DNA from: Myxococcales bacterium
GTDB taxonomy: Bacteria; Myxococcota_A; Polyangia; Polyangiales; Houyiibacteriaceae
Assembly: GCA_029863605.1 (NCBI GenBank)
Contig: JAOTVB010000001.1
Coordinates: 613,595-677,594, forward strand
Reading direction: 5' to 3'
DNA length: 64,000 nt
Positions 46,494 through 54,590 of the stretch are shown here, piece after piece (within the stretch, counting starts at the first letter, position 1; each line of letters opens with the position of its first letter). A program made the position numbers and the translations under genes. The notes under the pieces were generated by a model, which made no database searches, was not told the origin of the DNA, and saw only the letters and a list, made by a program, of their open reading frames with translations.

Positions 46494-47531
46494 TCAGAGG
46501 TAGTTCTTGGCTGCCCGGAGGCCTCGGCGAATCGTGGTCATCGCTCGGTACGCGTCGGGCAGGCGGGCTGGCTTTCCTTCAACGGTGGCCTGGTGACGTG
46601 AGTAAGCGAGAACGACCGGGCTCAGCGCAGGCCCGATTCGCCTGACCAGGTGGCGAGCCGGACCGAGCTCGGCGCTTACTTCGTCGAGATACGAGTGCAA
46701 GTCGTGTCGCTGATAGTTGAGAATCGCTTGGCTCTCTTCAGAGTCTACCCAGTCGGTCAAGAAGAGCGCATCACCAAAGGCGGATCGGGGGGCTGGAGGC
46801 ATGCCGACCGCATCGAGTACCATGTTGAGCCATTCGCGGTAGCGGTAGCGATTACGCGCACCGCCCCCGAGCAACAAGGTTCTTCCGACGACCTGCTCGG
46901 TCACGACGAGCGAGTTGACTAGACCGAGCGCTTGATCCTCGGGGTGCGTAAACTCGACGCGCATGTCTGGATGCATGTCGAACACGAATGGCGAAAGAGC
47001 GGCAAGGGCGACCGGGGGCGTCATCGCGATCCGAAAGATCACGGCATCGAGGCTTGACGCCCGAATCATCGCCTCACATTCTGCCTTTTGACGCGTGTAG
47101 TTATCGCTCGGAGAGATTTCTTCTTCTGCGCGGCGGGGCCCCTCGACCTCGTCGTTACGCCCCCAAATCGCTGCCGTAGACGTAAAAGTGAGGCGGGGTG
47201 GCCTCGATTGTCCCTCACATGAGGCGATGATCGACCGCGTAACGACCACGTTGACCGCATAGCCAAGCGCCTGGTCGACGTCGGTCGCCGGAGGCACGAC
47301 CGCGGCGAGATGGATGACGTGATCCGTCCCACGGACGGTCTCGGCGATCAATGCATCGTTGCAGATGTTGCCGAACCGCATTTCCATGTCGGCTTTCCAT
47401 CGCGCTGCCGTTTGCCGATTCTTGGGCGTGTCTAGGTCGATTCCACGGACCGCGTACCCCCGCTGCACCAGAAGATCGATGACGTTCGCGCCAATGTTGC
47501 CGCACGCGCCGGTGACGAGGACTCGCTTCAT
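46494..47531 (-). CDS. NAD-dependent epimerase/dehydratase family protein
   Basis: A 345-residue extended SDR. Residues 4-13 give the NAD motif VTGACGNIGA, then IDLDTP, HLAAVVPP and the active site TSTAAIWG with Tyr-x-x-x-Lys in YTRQKAE. It could epimerise or reduce a sugar or a hydroxy compound. The ATG at 47531 overlaps the aminomutase-like gene's stop by 4 bases, and the VOC gene follows 4 bases after its own stop. Confidence 0.87.
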   Translation of the reverse strand: MKRVLVTGACGNIGANVIDLLVQRGYAVRGIDLDTPKNRQTAARWKADMEMRFGNICNDALIAETVRGTDHVIHLAAVVPPATDVDQALGYAVNVVVTRSIIASCEGQSRPPRLTFTSTAAIWGRNDEVEGPRRAEEEISPSDNYTRQKAECEAMIRASSLDAVIFRIAMTPPVALAALSPFVFDMHPDMRVEFTHPEDQALGLVNSLVVTEQVVGRTLLLGGGARNRYRYREWLNMVLDAVGMPPAPRSAFGDALFLTDWVDSEESQAILNYQRHDLHSYLDEVSAELGPARHLVRRIGPALSPVVLAYSRHQATVEGKPARLPDAYRAMTTIRRGLRAAKNYL

Positions 47532-48880
47532 GAAACCTCTTTCGCGAGCTGGTCTAGAGCGACGTGAAACGCCGCGATGCTTTTCGCGACGTCTTCGTCG
47601 GTGTGGGCCGCCGAAACGAAGAACTTTTCTGCTGCCTTCAGCACCCCTTGTCGTAGAAGGAGATCGGACAGGCGGATGTTCTTGTAGAAGTCGGATTGTC
47701 CTCCCGAGCGATGGTCGAACGGCTCGCTCTGCGTGAACCAAATCTCGAACACACTCGGGATACCTGTTACGGAGGCTTCGATCCCAGAGCTCGCAATAGC
47801 ATCGGTCAACCCCACCATCAGCCTCGTGCCCACCTCTTCGATGCGCTCGTACACGCCCGGCTTCTCGAGCTCGGTGATCACGGCACACGCCACTCCGGTC
47901 GAAAGGGGGTTCGAAGAGAACGTCCCGGTCTGCATCGAATAGGGCAGCATCTGCAAACGTCTCCTCGGGTTGGCGATCGCCATGATGTCCTTGCGGCCGC
48001 AGAGCACGCCGAGCGGCAGGCCTCCGCTGATCGCTTTGCCAAGGGCGCAAAGGTCGGGCGTCACGCCATATACCTCTTGCGCACCGCCGAGACCCATGCG
48101 GAACCCGGTGACGACTTCGTCGAAGATCAATGGGATATCGTAGTTCGCGGTGATCTCCCGGACACCCTCGAGAAATCCGGGTTTTGGCGTAAACGTTCGT
48201 TGCACGGGCTCGAGGATCACCCCGGCGAGCTCATCGTGATGCTTGGCGATGATCTCGGCGGTCGTTTGCAAATCGTTGAATGGGGCGATCAACACTTGTT
48301 CTCTCAGCACGTCCGGGATGCCGTGGCTGTTTGGAACGGCATTGGGGAAGGACGGCGTGCCAATCGTCCACTGATTGCTCATCAGAGCGTAGTCGTGCAT
48401 CCCATGGTAGGCGCCCTCGAACTTCAGGATCTTGTCGCGCTTTCGGTAGACGCGGGCAAGGCGCAGCGCGAAGAAGGTCGCCTCGCTGCCGCTGCTGTGA
48501 AGGCTCACCATTTCGGCGCACGGGACGTGCTCGATGATCTTCTTGCCGAGGGCAATCGCGTCTTCGTTGATGATCAAGAACGACGTCCCGTTCTTGGCGA
48601 TCGTTTCGAGGGCTTGAAGCACTGCGGGGTGTGCGTGGCCGAGGAGGTGTGGCCCAGACCCGAGCAGGTAGTCGATGTATTGATTGCCGCTCGCATCCCA
48701 GATGTGGCTTCCCTTTGCTCTGCCGACGCAGAAATTGAGCTCTCCATCGAAAGTGAGGCAGCGGGTGCCAGTCGGGAAGATCCGTTCGGCCTCTTCGATC
48801 AGTCGTTGCTCCTCGCGGGTCCTTCGGATCGCGGGCGCCTCGTCGGTGAGAGGGCGCTCGTCTCGTGCCCGTTTCGTCAC
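47528..48880 (-). CDS. PLP-dependent class III aminotransferase, glutamate-1-semialdehyde aminomutase-like
   Basis: A 450-residue class III PLP enzyme closest in pattern to HemL: GSGPHLLGHAHP near 75, SSGSEATFFALRLAR (130-143), KFEGAYHG (153-160), FDEVVTGFRMGLGG with Asp254, and the PLP lysine K282 in ALGKAISGG. About 20 more residues at the N-terminus than HemL. The context (sulfotransferase, epimerase, decarboxylase-like) argues for a pathway enzyme that aminates a keto or aldehyde group, not for haem synthesis. Overlaps both neighbours by 4 bases. Confidence 0.88.
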   Translation of the reverse strand: MTKRARDERPLTDEAPAIRRTREEQRLIEEAERIFPTGTRCLTFDGELNFCVGRAKGSHIWDASGNQYIDYLLGSGPHLLGHAHPAVLQALETIAKNGTSFLIINEDAIALGKKIIEHVPCAEMVSLHSSGSEATFFALRLARVYRKRDKILKFEGAYHGMHDYALMSNQWTIGTPSFPNAVPNSHGIPDVLREQVLIAPFNDLQTTAEIIAKHHDELAGVILEPVQRTFTPKPGFLEGVREITANYDIPLIFDEVVTGFRMGLGGAQEVYGVTPDLCALGKAISGGLPLGVLCGRKDIMAIANPRRRLQMLPYSMQTGTFSSNPLSTGVACAVITELEKPGVYERIEEVGTRLMVGLTDAIASSGIEASVTGIPSVFEIWFTQSEPFDHRSGGQSDFYKNIRLSDLLLRQGVLKAAEKFFVSAAHTDEDVAKSIAAFHVALDQLAKEVS

Positions 48881-50088
48881 GCGGCCCTCCTTCTCTTCTC
48901 CAGCACCTTGGGAAACCGCTCGAGATAGCTTGCGTAGCGCTGGTGCACCTGCTTGGACGATTGCCCGAAATCATCACGCTCATAGTTGTGCGTGCCGAAC
49001 TGCCCCGGCTTGTGTGTCTCCCTCCACGCCTTGAGCGCCGCCTTCGCTTGCACAGAGAAAGGCTGACCGAAGTGCTGGTACGCCTTGGCCACCTCCCCGA
49101 CCGGGTCTGCCATGAAGTCGTCGAAGTAGATGTCGTGAAACTGGTGCTCGCGACCTATTCGCAGCTCCATTCCGAGCTCCACGGCTCGCGCCCACGCTTC
49201 TTTCTGCTCGAGCGCGATGCGCGGCCGGTCGGGTGTCTTCTCGAAGAGCGATCGAAAATGTGCGCAGAGACTCACGTACGATGGCAACACGTCGGCTGGG
49301 TTACGGTGTGTCCAGATGATGCAGGCATCCGGATATGTTTCGAGAAGCGCATCGAGGTTTCGAAGATGCACCGGGTATTTCAGTAGCCAGCGTGTCGAGG
49401 GGTCGTACGATCCGAGCAGTTGGATCGTCCGCTTGTGCAGCGCGTAGGTCTCGCGGTGCACCGTGTTGGCATACCATTCAGAGTAGGTTGGCACCGTTGA
49501 TACGACCTCGAACCGGTCGTCGCTGAATCCGAGCCCGAGAATGCGACCCGACTCATCGGGCCCTTCGGGCGTCATGTGGTGGATAGGCTCGAGCATCTTC
49601 TTGCCGGCCCGATACATCATGTCGAGCTCGATGCGCGCATGCTGAAAGTCAGTTGCGGCTTCCCAGCTGGCGCGCGGCGGGCGAGGTTGTGGGTGCAACC
49701 CGAGCCAGTATTGAAGGCACTGCATGTCCGGATTGGCTCCCATCAGGTAGTGAAGGGCGGTGCTTCCGGTGCGTACCATCCCCGTGATGATGATAGGCCG
49801 CTCGATCTCGATGTTGGCCGAGTCGGGACGCATGTCGAACCACCGCTGGGTCCTGAGCCGGCTCGCCAGCAGACCCACGGTTTGATAAGCAGCGACTATT
49901 TTGCCCGTTCGATGAAAGCGCGCCTCGTGGTCGTACGCAAAGAGGAGGCGCCGCAGCCCTTGGAGATAACTCGGATCCCCGAAATTGTCGTAGCCATCCA
50001 CGGCGCGAACGGCGATCTCGTGAAACTCTTGCTCTCGAGACACCCATGATTGCCGACTAAACGGGTTCCACTGCCCAAGAAAGCTCAT
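48877..50088 (-). CDS. sulfotransferase family protein (Sulfotransfer_3), second copy
   Basis: A 403-residue PAPS-dependent sulfotransferase: phosphate loop GMVRTGST at 103-110, WLLKYPVHL, IIWTHRNPADVLPSYV for the 3'-phosphate, and FDDFMADPVGEV. It resembles the protein at 22668-23912 in layout. The ATG at 50088 overlaps the upstream gene's stop by 4 bases, which supports it over a start at 50112. Confidence 0.88.
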   Translation of the reverse strand: MSFLGQWNPFSRQSWVSREQEFHEIAVRAVDGYDNFGDPSYLQGLRRLLFAYDHEARFHRTGKIVAAYQTVGLLASRLRTQRWFDMRPDSANIEIERPIIITGMVRTGSTALHYLMGANPDMQCLQYWLGLHPQPRPPRASWEAATDFQHARIELDMMYRAGKKMLEPIHHMTPEGPDESGRILGLGFSDDRFEVVSTVPTYSEWYANTVHRETYALHKRTIQLLGSYDPSTRWLLKYPVHLRNLDALLETYPDACIIWTHRNPADVLPSYVSLCAHFRSLFEKTPDRPRIALEQKEAWARAVELGMELRIGREHQFHDIYFDDFMADPVGEVAKAYQHFGQPFSVQAKAALKAWRETHKPGQFGTHNYERDDFGQSSKQVHQRYASYLERFPKVLEKRRRAA

Positions 50089-50747
50089 GCGCGAGGCCCC
50101 CCCGATGGCCAAAGATAGCGGACCGCAGGCATGAGGGCGGCCCGCGCCGTGCTGAGCGCGGCTTCCTTCGGGCCTCCGGGCAGTAACGCGAGGCTGAGAT
50201 CGATCGAGCCTTCGCTGACGCGAATGTCTTTGATGCAGAGATAGCTCGTCGCCGCGGCGATGGCGGTGTGCACTCGTTGGTCCTTGGCGAGCGCCGGGAT
50301 GCGCATCAGGTCGATCACGACCGTTCGGCCTTCCGCTTCCACGATGAAGTCGGGGAGCGATATCATGTTGCCCAGGAGCGTTGCTGGATTCCGCGTGTCG
50401 ATCGCGCCACCGCGAATCGCATCGGCAAGCGGTCCAGGTGCGTCGTCGGGGGTCGATAGCTCGACCTCGCTCAACGTGAAGCGAATCGTCCGCTCATCCC
50501 CTTTTACATGCACGCCTTCCGCGTCGACCCGAAGGCCAAACGAAACCAGAGCTCCGAGTGCGCGGGCCTCACCCCGGACGCGGAGGCCCGGGCTCGAAGG
50601 CTCGAGGCTGATCGTAGCCTTGCCGGACATCCGGGCCGCCCACTCTCGCAAGAGCGACAAGGGAATCGATATCCGTCCCCGGAATGCCTCAGCAGCCAGG
50701 CGCAGCATCTGTGCGGGCTCTAAGCCGATCTTTCGAGTCGAATTCAT
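50085..50747 (-). CDS. hypothetical protein of the sulfotransferase operon
   Basis: A 220-residue protein I do not recognise. It has no signal peptide or transmembrane helix. The middle is beta-rich (GKATISLEPSSPGLRVRGEA, FGLRVDAEGVHVKGDERTIRF) with a helical end (KEAALSTARAALMPAVRYL). The ATG at 50747 starts 13 bases after the decarboxylase-like gene and the stop overlaps the sulfotransferase, so it is certainly a translated part of the operon. Function unknown. Confidence 0.7.
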   Translation of the reverse strand: MNSTRKIGLEPAQMLRLAAEAFRGRISIPLSLLREWAARMSGKATISLEPSSPGLRVRGEARALGALVSFGLRVDAEGVHVKGDERTIRFTLSEVELSTPDDAPGPLADAIRGGAIDTRNPATLLGNMISLPDFIVEAEGRTVVIDLMRIPALAKDQRVHTAIAAATSYLCIKDIRVSEGSIDLSLALLPGGPKEAALSTARAALMPAVRYLWPSGGPRA

Positions 50748-50760
50748 GGTGGCGCTGCCT

Positions 50761-51552
50761 TCATGGAACGGGGGCTGGTTGCTCTTCGACAGTCTCGAGG
50801 TCTTTGGTGCGATCGGTCCCGAGGTCGAGGGTGCCGAAATCGTTCCCTTCGGGCAGCACGACCTCCCAGGTTCGAATGTGGTCGACGTCGACCGCGCCAC
50901 GGTCGACCTCGGCAGCGACTACATGGCCTCCGACCTCTCGATCGGCGCTGATGAAGTGCCAGTGGTACCCGGTGACGTTCATCGAGCCGATGTACGACGG
51001 GGAGCGCAGGCCGACGAGCGTTCCCTTGATGTCTTCGTGCGTCCGGGACTTCTGCGCCCCAGCAACGCTGACGGGGGATCGACGGACTATGGTCTCCGCG
51101 TCGACGGATCGAACGGTGATCATCGCAATGCGGGTCTGGAGTCGGAGCGCATAAAAGATGTTGAGATTGTCGAGGTCCGCGTCGATCTTTGCTTGGAGCT
51201 CTTCGATCGTCATTCGATGGTCGATACTGAGCTGAGAGTCGGTCCGAAAGCGAGTGATCACTGCCCACGGGGTGGTTTCGGTCAGCGGTGGCCTTTCGAC
51301 CGTGCCGTCCTCCTTCGCCTGATAGATTCTCCCATTGAGCACGATCATCTCGCCATCGAGCCGACCGAAAGTTCCAAGACCAAAATTGCCATGCCGCAAG
51401 AGCTCCTCGAGTGTTACCTGCCCTTTGTAATCTTTCGCAGGCAGCGCATTGACCACCGACACTTGGTACAGCGTGTCGCGAGGCATGGTCGCGGTGGCGC
51501 AACTGACGACGGACGTCGCGCACAGCAGGGCTATGTTAAGCCAAACATTCAT
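50761..51552 (-). CDS. exported alpha-acetolactate decarboxylase-like protein
   Basis: A 263-residue protein with an N-terminal lipoprotein-like signal (VVSC, Cys18) and a full BudA/AlsD domain: LYQVSVVNALPAKDYKG, LLRHGNFGLGTFGRLDGEMI, LNGRIYQ and the zinc motif GYHWHFISADREVGGH with His197, His199 and His210. BudA turns acetolactate into acetoin. Export and the surrounding genes (no acetolactate synthase nearby) suggest another beta-keto acid or a trapped substrate. Confidence 0.85.
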   Translation of the reverse strand: MNVWLNIALLCATSVVSCATATMPRDTLYQVSVVNALPAKDYKGQVTLEELLRHGNFGLGTFGRLDGEMIVLNGRIYQAKEDGTVERPPLTETTPWAVITRFRTDSQLSIDHRMTIEELQAKIDADLDNLNIFYALRLQTRIAMITVRSVDAETIVRRSPVSVAGAQKSRTHEDIKGTLVGLRSPSYIGSMNVTGYHWHFISADREVGGHVVAAEVDRGAVDVDHIRTWEVVLPEGNDFGTLDLGTDRTKDLETVEEQPAPVP

Positions 51553-51586
51553 TTGCGAATCATCGATTCTTTACCCCGTTTTATAG

Positions 51587-52675
51587 TCACGTCACATTGA
51601 CTACATCTGCCACCTTGACCACACGGGTCTTCGGTTGCGCAGGGGTTTCCACCGGAAGGAACCAGCGCGCCCAAAGCACGCCACTTTTGTGGCCTTGAGT
51701 CCGGACCCAGTTGGGATGGCCCGGGTCTTTGGCAGAGATGACGATCGTCCACGAACCATCGTCGTTGTAGACCGTTTGGTGGCCGTTGATCGAAACCCGC
51801 TCGTAGTCATAGTTGTAGGTGTGCAAAAACTCGTTCCAGATGCACAGATTCCAAAACGGGCACTTGGGTGAGGTCCCCTCGATGATTAGTGCCTCGTCGT
51901 CTTCGAGCGTGTAGTTGCCCATCCCATAGGACGCGTCGCCTGCACCCCAGCCGTAGGTGATCGCGCCCATCGGGAGAGGCTCCATCATCGTGTTCGGTTC
52001 GCCGATGGGCGGCACCGGTGTGATCTCGCCTTGCTCCTTGATCCACGTCATTGCCGCGCGAAACCGCCGCGCCATGTCTTCGTCGGTGATCCGTGTGGTC
52101 GTGGGTGGGTCATCTGCCTCGATGGTCCATGTGGCTCGGTCGTCGCTGACGGGGTCGGCCAGATAGTCCCGCGTGATCGCGGCGTTCGAGCTTTCCGAAA
52201 GCCGGATCCAGTTCCCAGGGTGCTCGTCCGCGCTCAACACGATGTCATAGCTTCCGTCCGGGTTCGCCTCCATCTCACCCAAGTGCAGGCTGCCGACGAT
52301 ACCTTCAGCGGGTTGGCCATCGTCCGGGCCTTCGTAGACGCTCAGCGAGAGATACACGGCGTCGCCCACGTCGAGGTGAACGCGGTATGTGCGTCTGGGG
52401 TCGAGCGGTGCGTACTGATAATAAGCGTCGGCATTGTCGCCACCCCACTTCTTGTAGCGCCCGACGATGTCGACGAAATGGGGTCGATCTTTGTCTGCCC
52501 AGACGTAGCAATCGAAACCCACCTGCAAAAGCGAAAAGATCCAACGGTAGCCCTCGATCACGGACACGTCTTGTTCAACCGCTCGCTCGCCTGCCAGAAA
52601 TGTTTCTTCGAGCGCCCGCATCGTGTCGATCAGATCGCGAAAGGCCTTGGTCGTTTCGAATTTTCTCTCACTCAT
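51587..52675 (-). CDS. DUF1214 domain protein
   Basis: A 362-residue cytoplasmic protein with the DUF1214 region in its C-terminal third (NYTLEDDEALIIEGTSPKCPFWNLCIWN broken here to ALIIEG then FWNLCIWNEF, and WTIVISAKDPGHPNW near the end). The family is common in actinobacteria and myxobacteria, often beside sulfotransferases, SDRs and lipid enzymes, but has no settled function. It follows the SDR gene by 16 bases and precedes the decarboxylase-like gene by 34. Confidence 0.85.
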   Translation of the reverse strand: MSERKFETTKAFRDLIDTMRALEETFLAGERAVEQDVSVIEGYRWIFSLLQVGFDCYVWADKDRPHFVDIVGRYKKWGGDNADAYYQYAPLDPRRTYRVHLDVGDAVYLSLSVYEGPDDGQPAEGIVGSLHLGEMEANPDGSYDIVLSADEHPGNWIRLSESSNAAITRDYLADPVSDDRATWTIEADDPPTTTRITDEDMARRFRAAMTWIKEQGEITPVPPIGEPNTMMEPLPMGAITYGWGAGDASYGMGNYTLEDDEALIIEGTSPKCPFWNLCIWNEFLHTYNYDYERVSINGHQTVYNDDGSWTIVISAKDPGHPNWVRTQGHKSGVLWARWFLPVETPAQPKTRVVKVADVVNVT

Positions 52676-52691
52676 GGGTACCTCGGTGGGT

Positions 52692-53546
52692 TCAGCGCCG
52701 GAACATGCGCTCGAAGATTCGTTCCTGGGCAGCCTCGGGAATCGCCCGCTTCATGACAGGAAGCACCCAGACGCCAGGACCGATGAGATAATTGGGCTTC
52801 AGTCGTTTGGCTCGGACCACGTCACGGTACACGCGATCCGCGAATTTTTCCGCTGTCCAAAGCGGGAAAGCGGCTTCGATGGCATCTCCGGGGAATTTGA
52901 AGTGCGCCTTGTACTCGGGCAACAGATGGTCGGGAAAGGACCCCCAAAGCTCTGCCTTTTGTTCATCGGTGATGTCCATCATCGGGGTCTTCACCCCGCC
53001 CGGCTCTAAACAGGCGACTTCGATGCCGAAAGGTTTCATCTCGGCCCGAAGCGCTTGAGTGAGCCGGCGTAGCGCGGCTTTCGTGACCGGGTAGGAGCAG
53101 CCCATCGGGATCGTCAGGTACTGCGACGCCGACCCCACGTTGATGATTCGCCCCTGGTCGCTCCGCCGGATGAAGGGGAGGGCCGCCTGCGTGACGCGGA
53201 TCGGGCCCCAGAAGTTCACCTCGAACAGAGCCTTGAACCGGTCGATGTCCACGTTTTCTACACCTCCGCCCGCCCCGCCAGTCGTCGCGGCGTTGTTGAC
53301 GAGAAGGTCCAGGGCGCCGTCACCGATACCGTCATTGATCACGCCGAGAGCACTCGTGACACTCGAATCATCCGTGACGTTGCACTCAACCGCCGTGGTT
53401 CGATCGCTACAGACGTCGAGCAGTGTATCTGGGGGTTGCCGGTTGTACCCTGCAAAGCAACGCCAGCCCTCTCGGTCGAGCTTCTCGATCAGGGCCTTTC
53501 CGATGCCAGTCGCAGCGCCAGTGACAAAAGCAGTTCGGGCCGTCAT
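52692..53546 (-). CDS. short-chain dehydrogenase/reductase
   Basis: A 284-residue SDR with the NAD(P) motif TGAATGIG at 10-17, NNAAT, and the catalytic Ser-Tyr-Lys in GSASQYLTIPMGCSYPVTKAA. Its C-terminal part is longer than usual and ends VMKRAIPEAAQERIFERMFRR, a helix seen in retinol-dehydrogenase-like SDRs. It overlaps a short ORF upstream by 4 bases. Confidence 0.9.
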   Translation of the reverse strand: MTARTAFVTGAATGIGKALIEKLDREGWRCFAGYNRQPPDTLLDVCSDRTTAVECNVTDDSSVTSALGVINDGIGDGALDLLVNNAATTGGAGGGVENVDIDRFKALFEVNFWGPIRVTQAALPFIRRSDQGRIINVGSASQYLTIPMGCSYPVTKAALRRLTQALRAEMKPFGIEVACLEPGGVKTPMMDITDEQKAELWGSFPDHLLPEYKAHFKFPGDAIEAAFPLWTAEKFADRVYRDVVRAKRLKPNYLIGPGVWVLPVMKRAIPEAAQERIFERMFRR

Positions 53547-53668
53547 GTGTTGTAATCCTCCGGTACGTTGAAGCGTTCACGATAGAAAGCCAAAGCCCTT
53601 CGCCGTTCTTCGGGGTCGAGCCCCAAGTCCTCGAGTCGATAGTCGATGACGCCGGGCGGGTCATCCAC
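53543..53668 (-). CDS. small ORF coupled to SDR gene
   Basis: A 41-codon GTG-start ORF ending in a 4-base overlap with the SDR start. The product is acidic to basic and helical: VDDPPGVIDYRLEDLG, then RALAFYRERFNVPEDYNT. The frame can be read further upstream without a stop but no ATG occurs. No family is known to me. It may be a small partner protein or a leader. Confidence 0.35.
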   Translation of the reverse strand: MDDPPGVIDYRLEDLGLDPEERRRALAFYRERFNVPEDYNT

Positions 53669-53759
53669 TCGCTGCGTTGAGAATGCAAAAGGGGAGCGGG
53701 AGTTTCGGATTGTCCCAATCCGTGATGCGCGTGGGCGAAGATGCAGGCACCGTCCGATT

Positions 53760-54452
53760 CTAGCTTCGACCGTAGACCGGGACTAAGGCTCCCCGGGTCA
53801 CTGCGTTTCGCGGGGATGCCAAGAAAGCGACCGTCTCCGCGATTTCTTCGGGTTTGGGCCACGCGTCGAAGTTGGCGTCCGGCATGGCGGCACGATTGCC
53901 GGGCGTGTCGATGATGCTAGGCACGATCGCGTTTACCCAAATCGAAGAACCGGCAAGCTCGTCGGCCAGTGAAAGCGTCAGGGCGGCCACTGCCGCCTTC
54001 GAAGCCGAGTACGCCGTCATCTGTCCTGTGGGGACGAGAACCGGTCTCGCGGCAACGTTGACGATGCGGCCGTCCCGCTCAGAAATCGTTTTCACGGCCT
54101 CACGACAGCAAAGGAAGCAGGTCGTCGCGTTCAGTCGCATGAGATGCTCCCACGTATCGAGACTCGTCGACGCGATAGGCCCCATGTCGAACCCGCCCGC
54201 GAGATGAATGCTTGCATAGAGCGAAGGGACGGCGCGGTACAGCTTGGCTACGTCGCTCTCGACCGCGAGGTCGAGGTCTTCGTGCAGCTTCACAGCGTCG
54301 TGGTTGCTATACGGGAACCTCTCTAGCTCTTCGGCGGCGTACACCGGCACGTGGACGGTCGCACCCGCCGAAACCAACCGCCCGACCACAGCGGTCCCAA
54401 GCGCCCCAGTCCCTCCGGTCACGACCGCTTCTCGCCCGTCGAGCTCCGCCAT
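53760..54452 (-). CDS. short-chain dehydrogenase/reductase
   Basis: A 230-residue classical SDR: NAD motif VTGGTGALGTA (about 13-23), catalytic Ser/Ala region NVAARPVLVP and Tyr-x-x-x-Lys in TAYSASKAA. The Ser of the triad is not obvious, since the usual SS is VAA here; check it before calling it active. The ATG at 54452 has AGGA eight bases upstream; another ATG lies three codons before. It is the first gene of the minus-strand series. Confidence 0.85.
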   Translation of the reverse strand: MAELDGREAVVTGGTGALGTAVVGRLVSAGATVHVPVYAAEELERFPYSNHDAVKLHEDLDLAVESDVAKLYRAVPSLYASIHLAGGFDMGPIASTSLDTWEHLMRLNATTCFLCCREAVKTISERDGRIVNVAARPVLVPTGQMTAYSASKAAVAALTLSLADELAGSSIWVNAIVPSIIDTPGNRAAMPDANFDAWPKPEEIAETVAFLASPRNAVTRGALVPVYGRS

Positions 54453-54474
54453 CGCAGCCATCCTAACCGAACCA

Positions 54475-54509
54475 GAAAGAGGCGACAGTCCCCATTTTTC
54501 GAGGGTTAA
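54475..54509. repeat. palindromic intergenic repeat, copy 2
   Basis: Core GGCGACAGTCCCC followed by a GAGGGTTAA tail, closely like copy 1 at 15711. It lies upstream of the SDR gene, in the intergenic region before the lipoprotein gene. Confidence 0.6.
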
Positions 54510-54532
54510 GTCATCGCGGAGAACATGGCTGA

Positions 54533-54550
54533 GAAAAGGGGACGGTCTCC
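54533..54550. repeat. palindromic intergenic repeat, copy 3
   Basis: A second, shorter copy 24 bases after copy 2 (GAAAAGGGGACGGTCTCC, then a CACGGGT stretch as in copy 1). Two copies side by side are typical of REP-type elements. Confidence 0.5.
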
Positions 54551-54590
54551 CGCCCACGGGTGCTAGCCTTGACACCGTTTGGAAGGACCG

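Noticed and set aside
47528..48880. hemL (haem synthesis)
   Set aside because: Closely similar, but the operon context is not haem-related, it has an N-terminal extension, and a housekeeping hemL would be expected elsewhere; left without a gene symbol.
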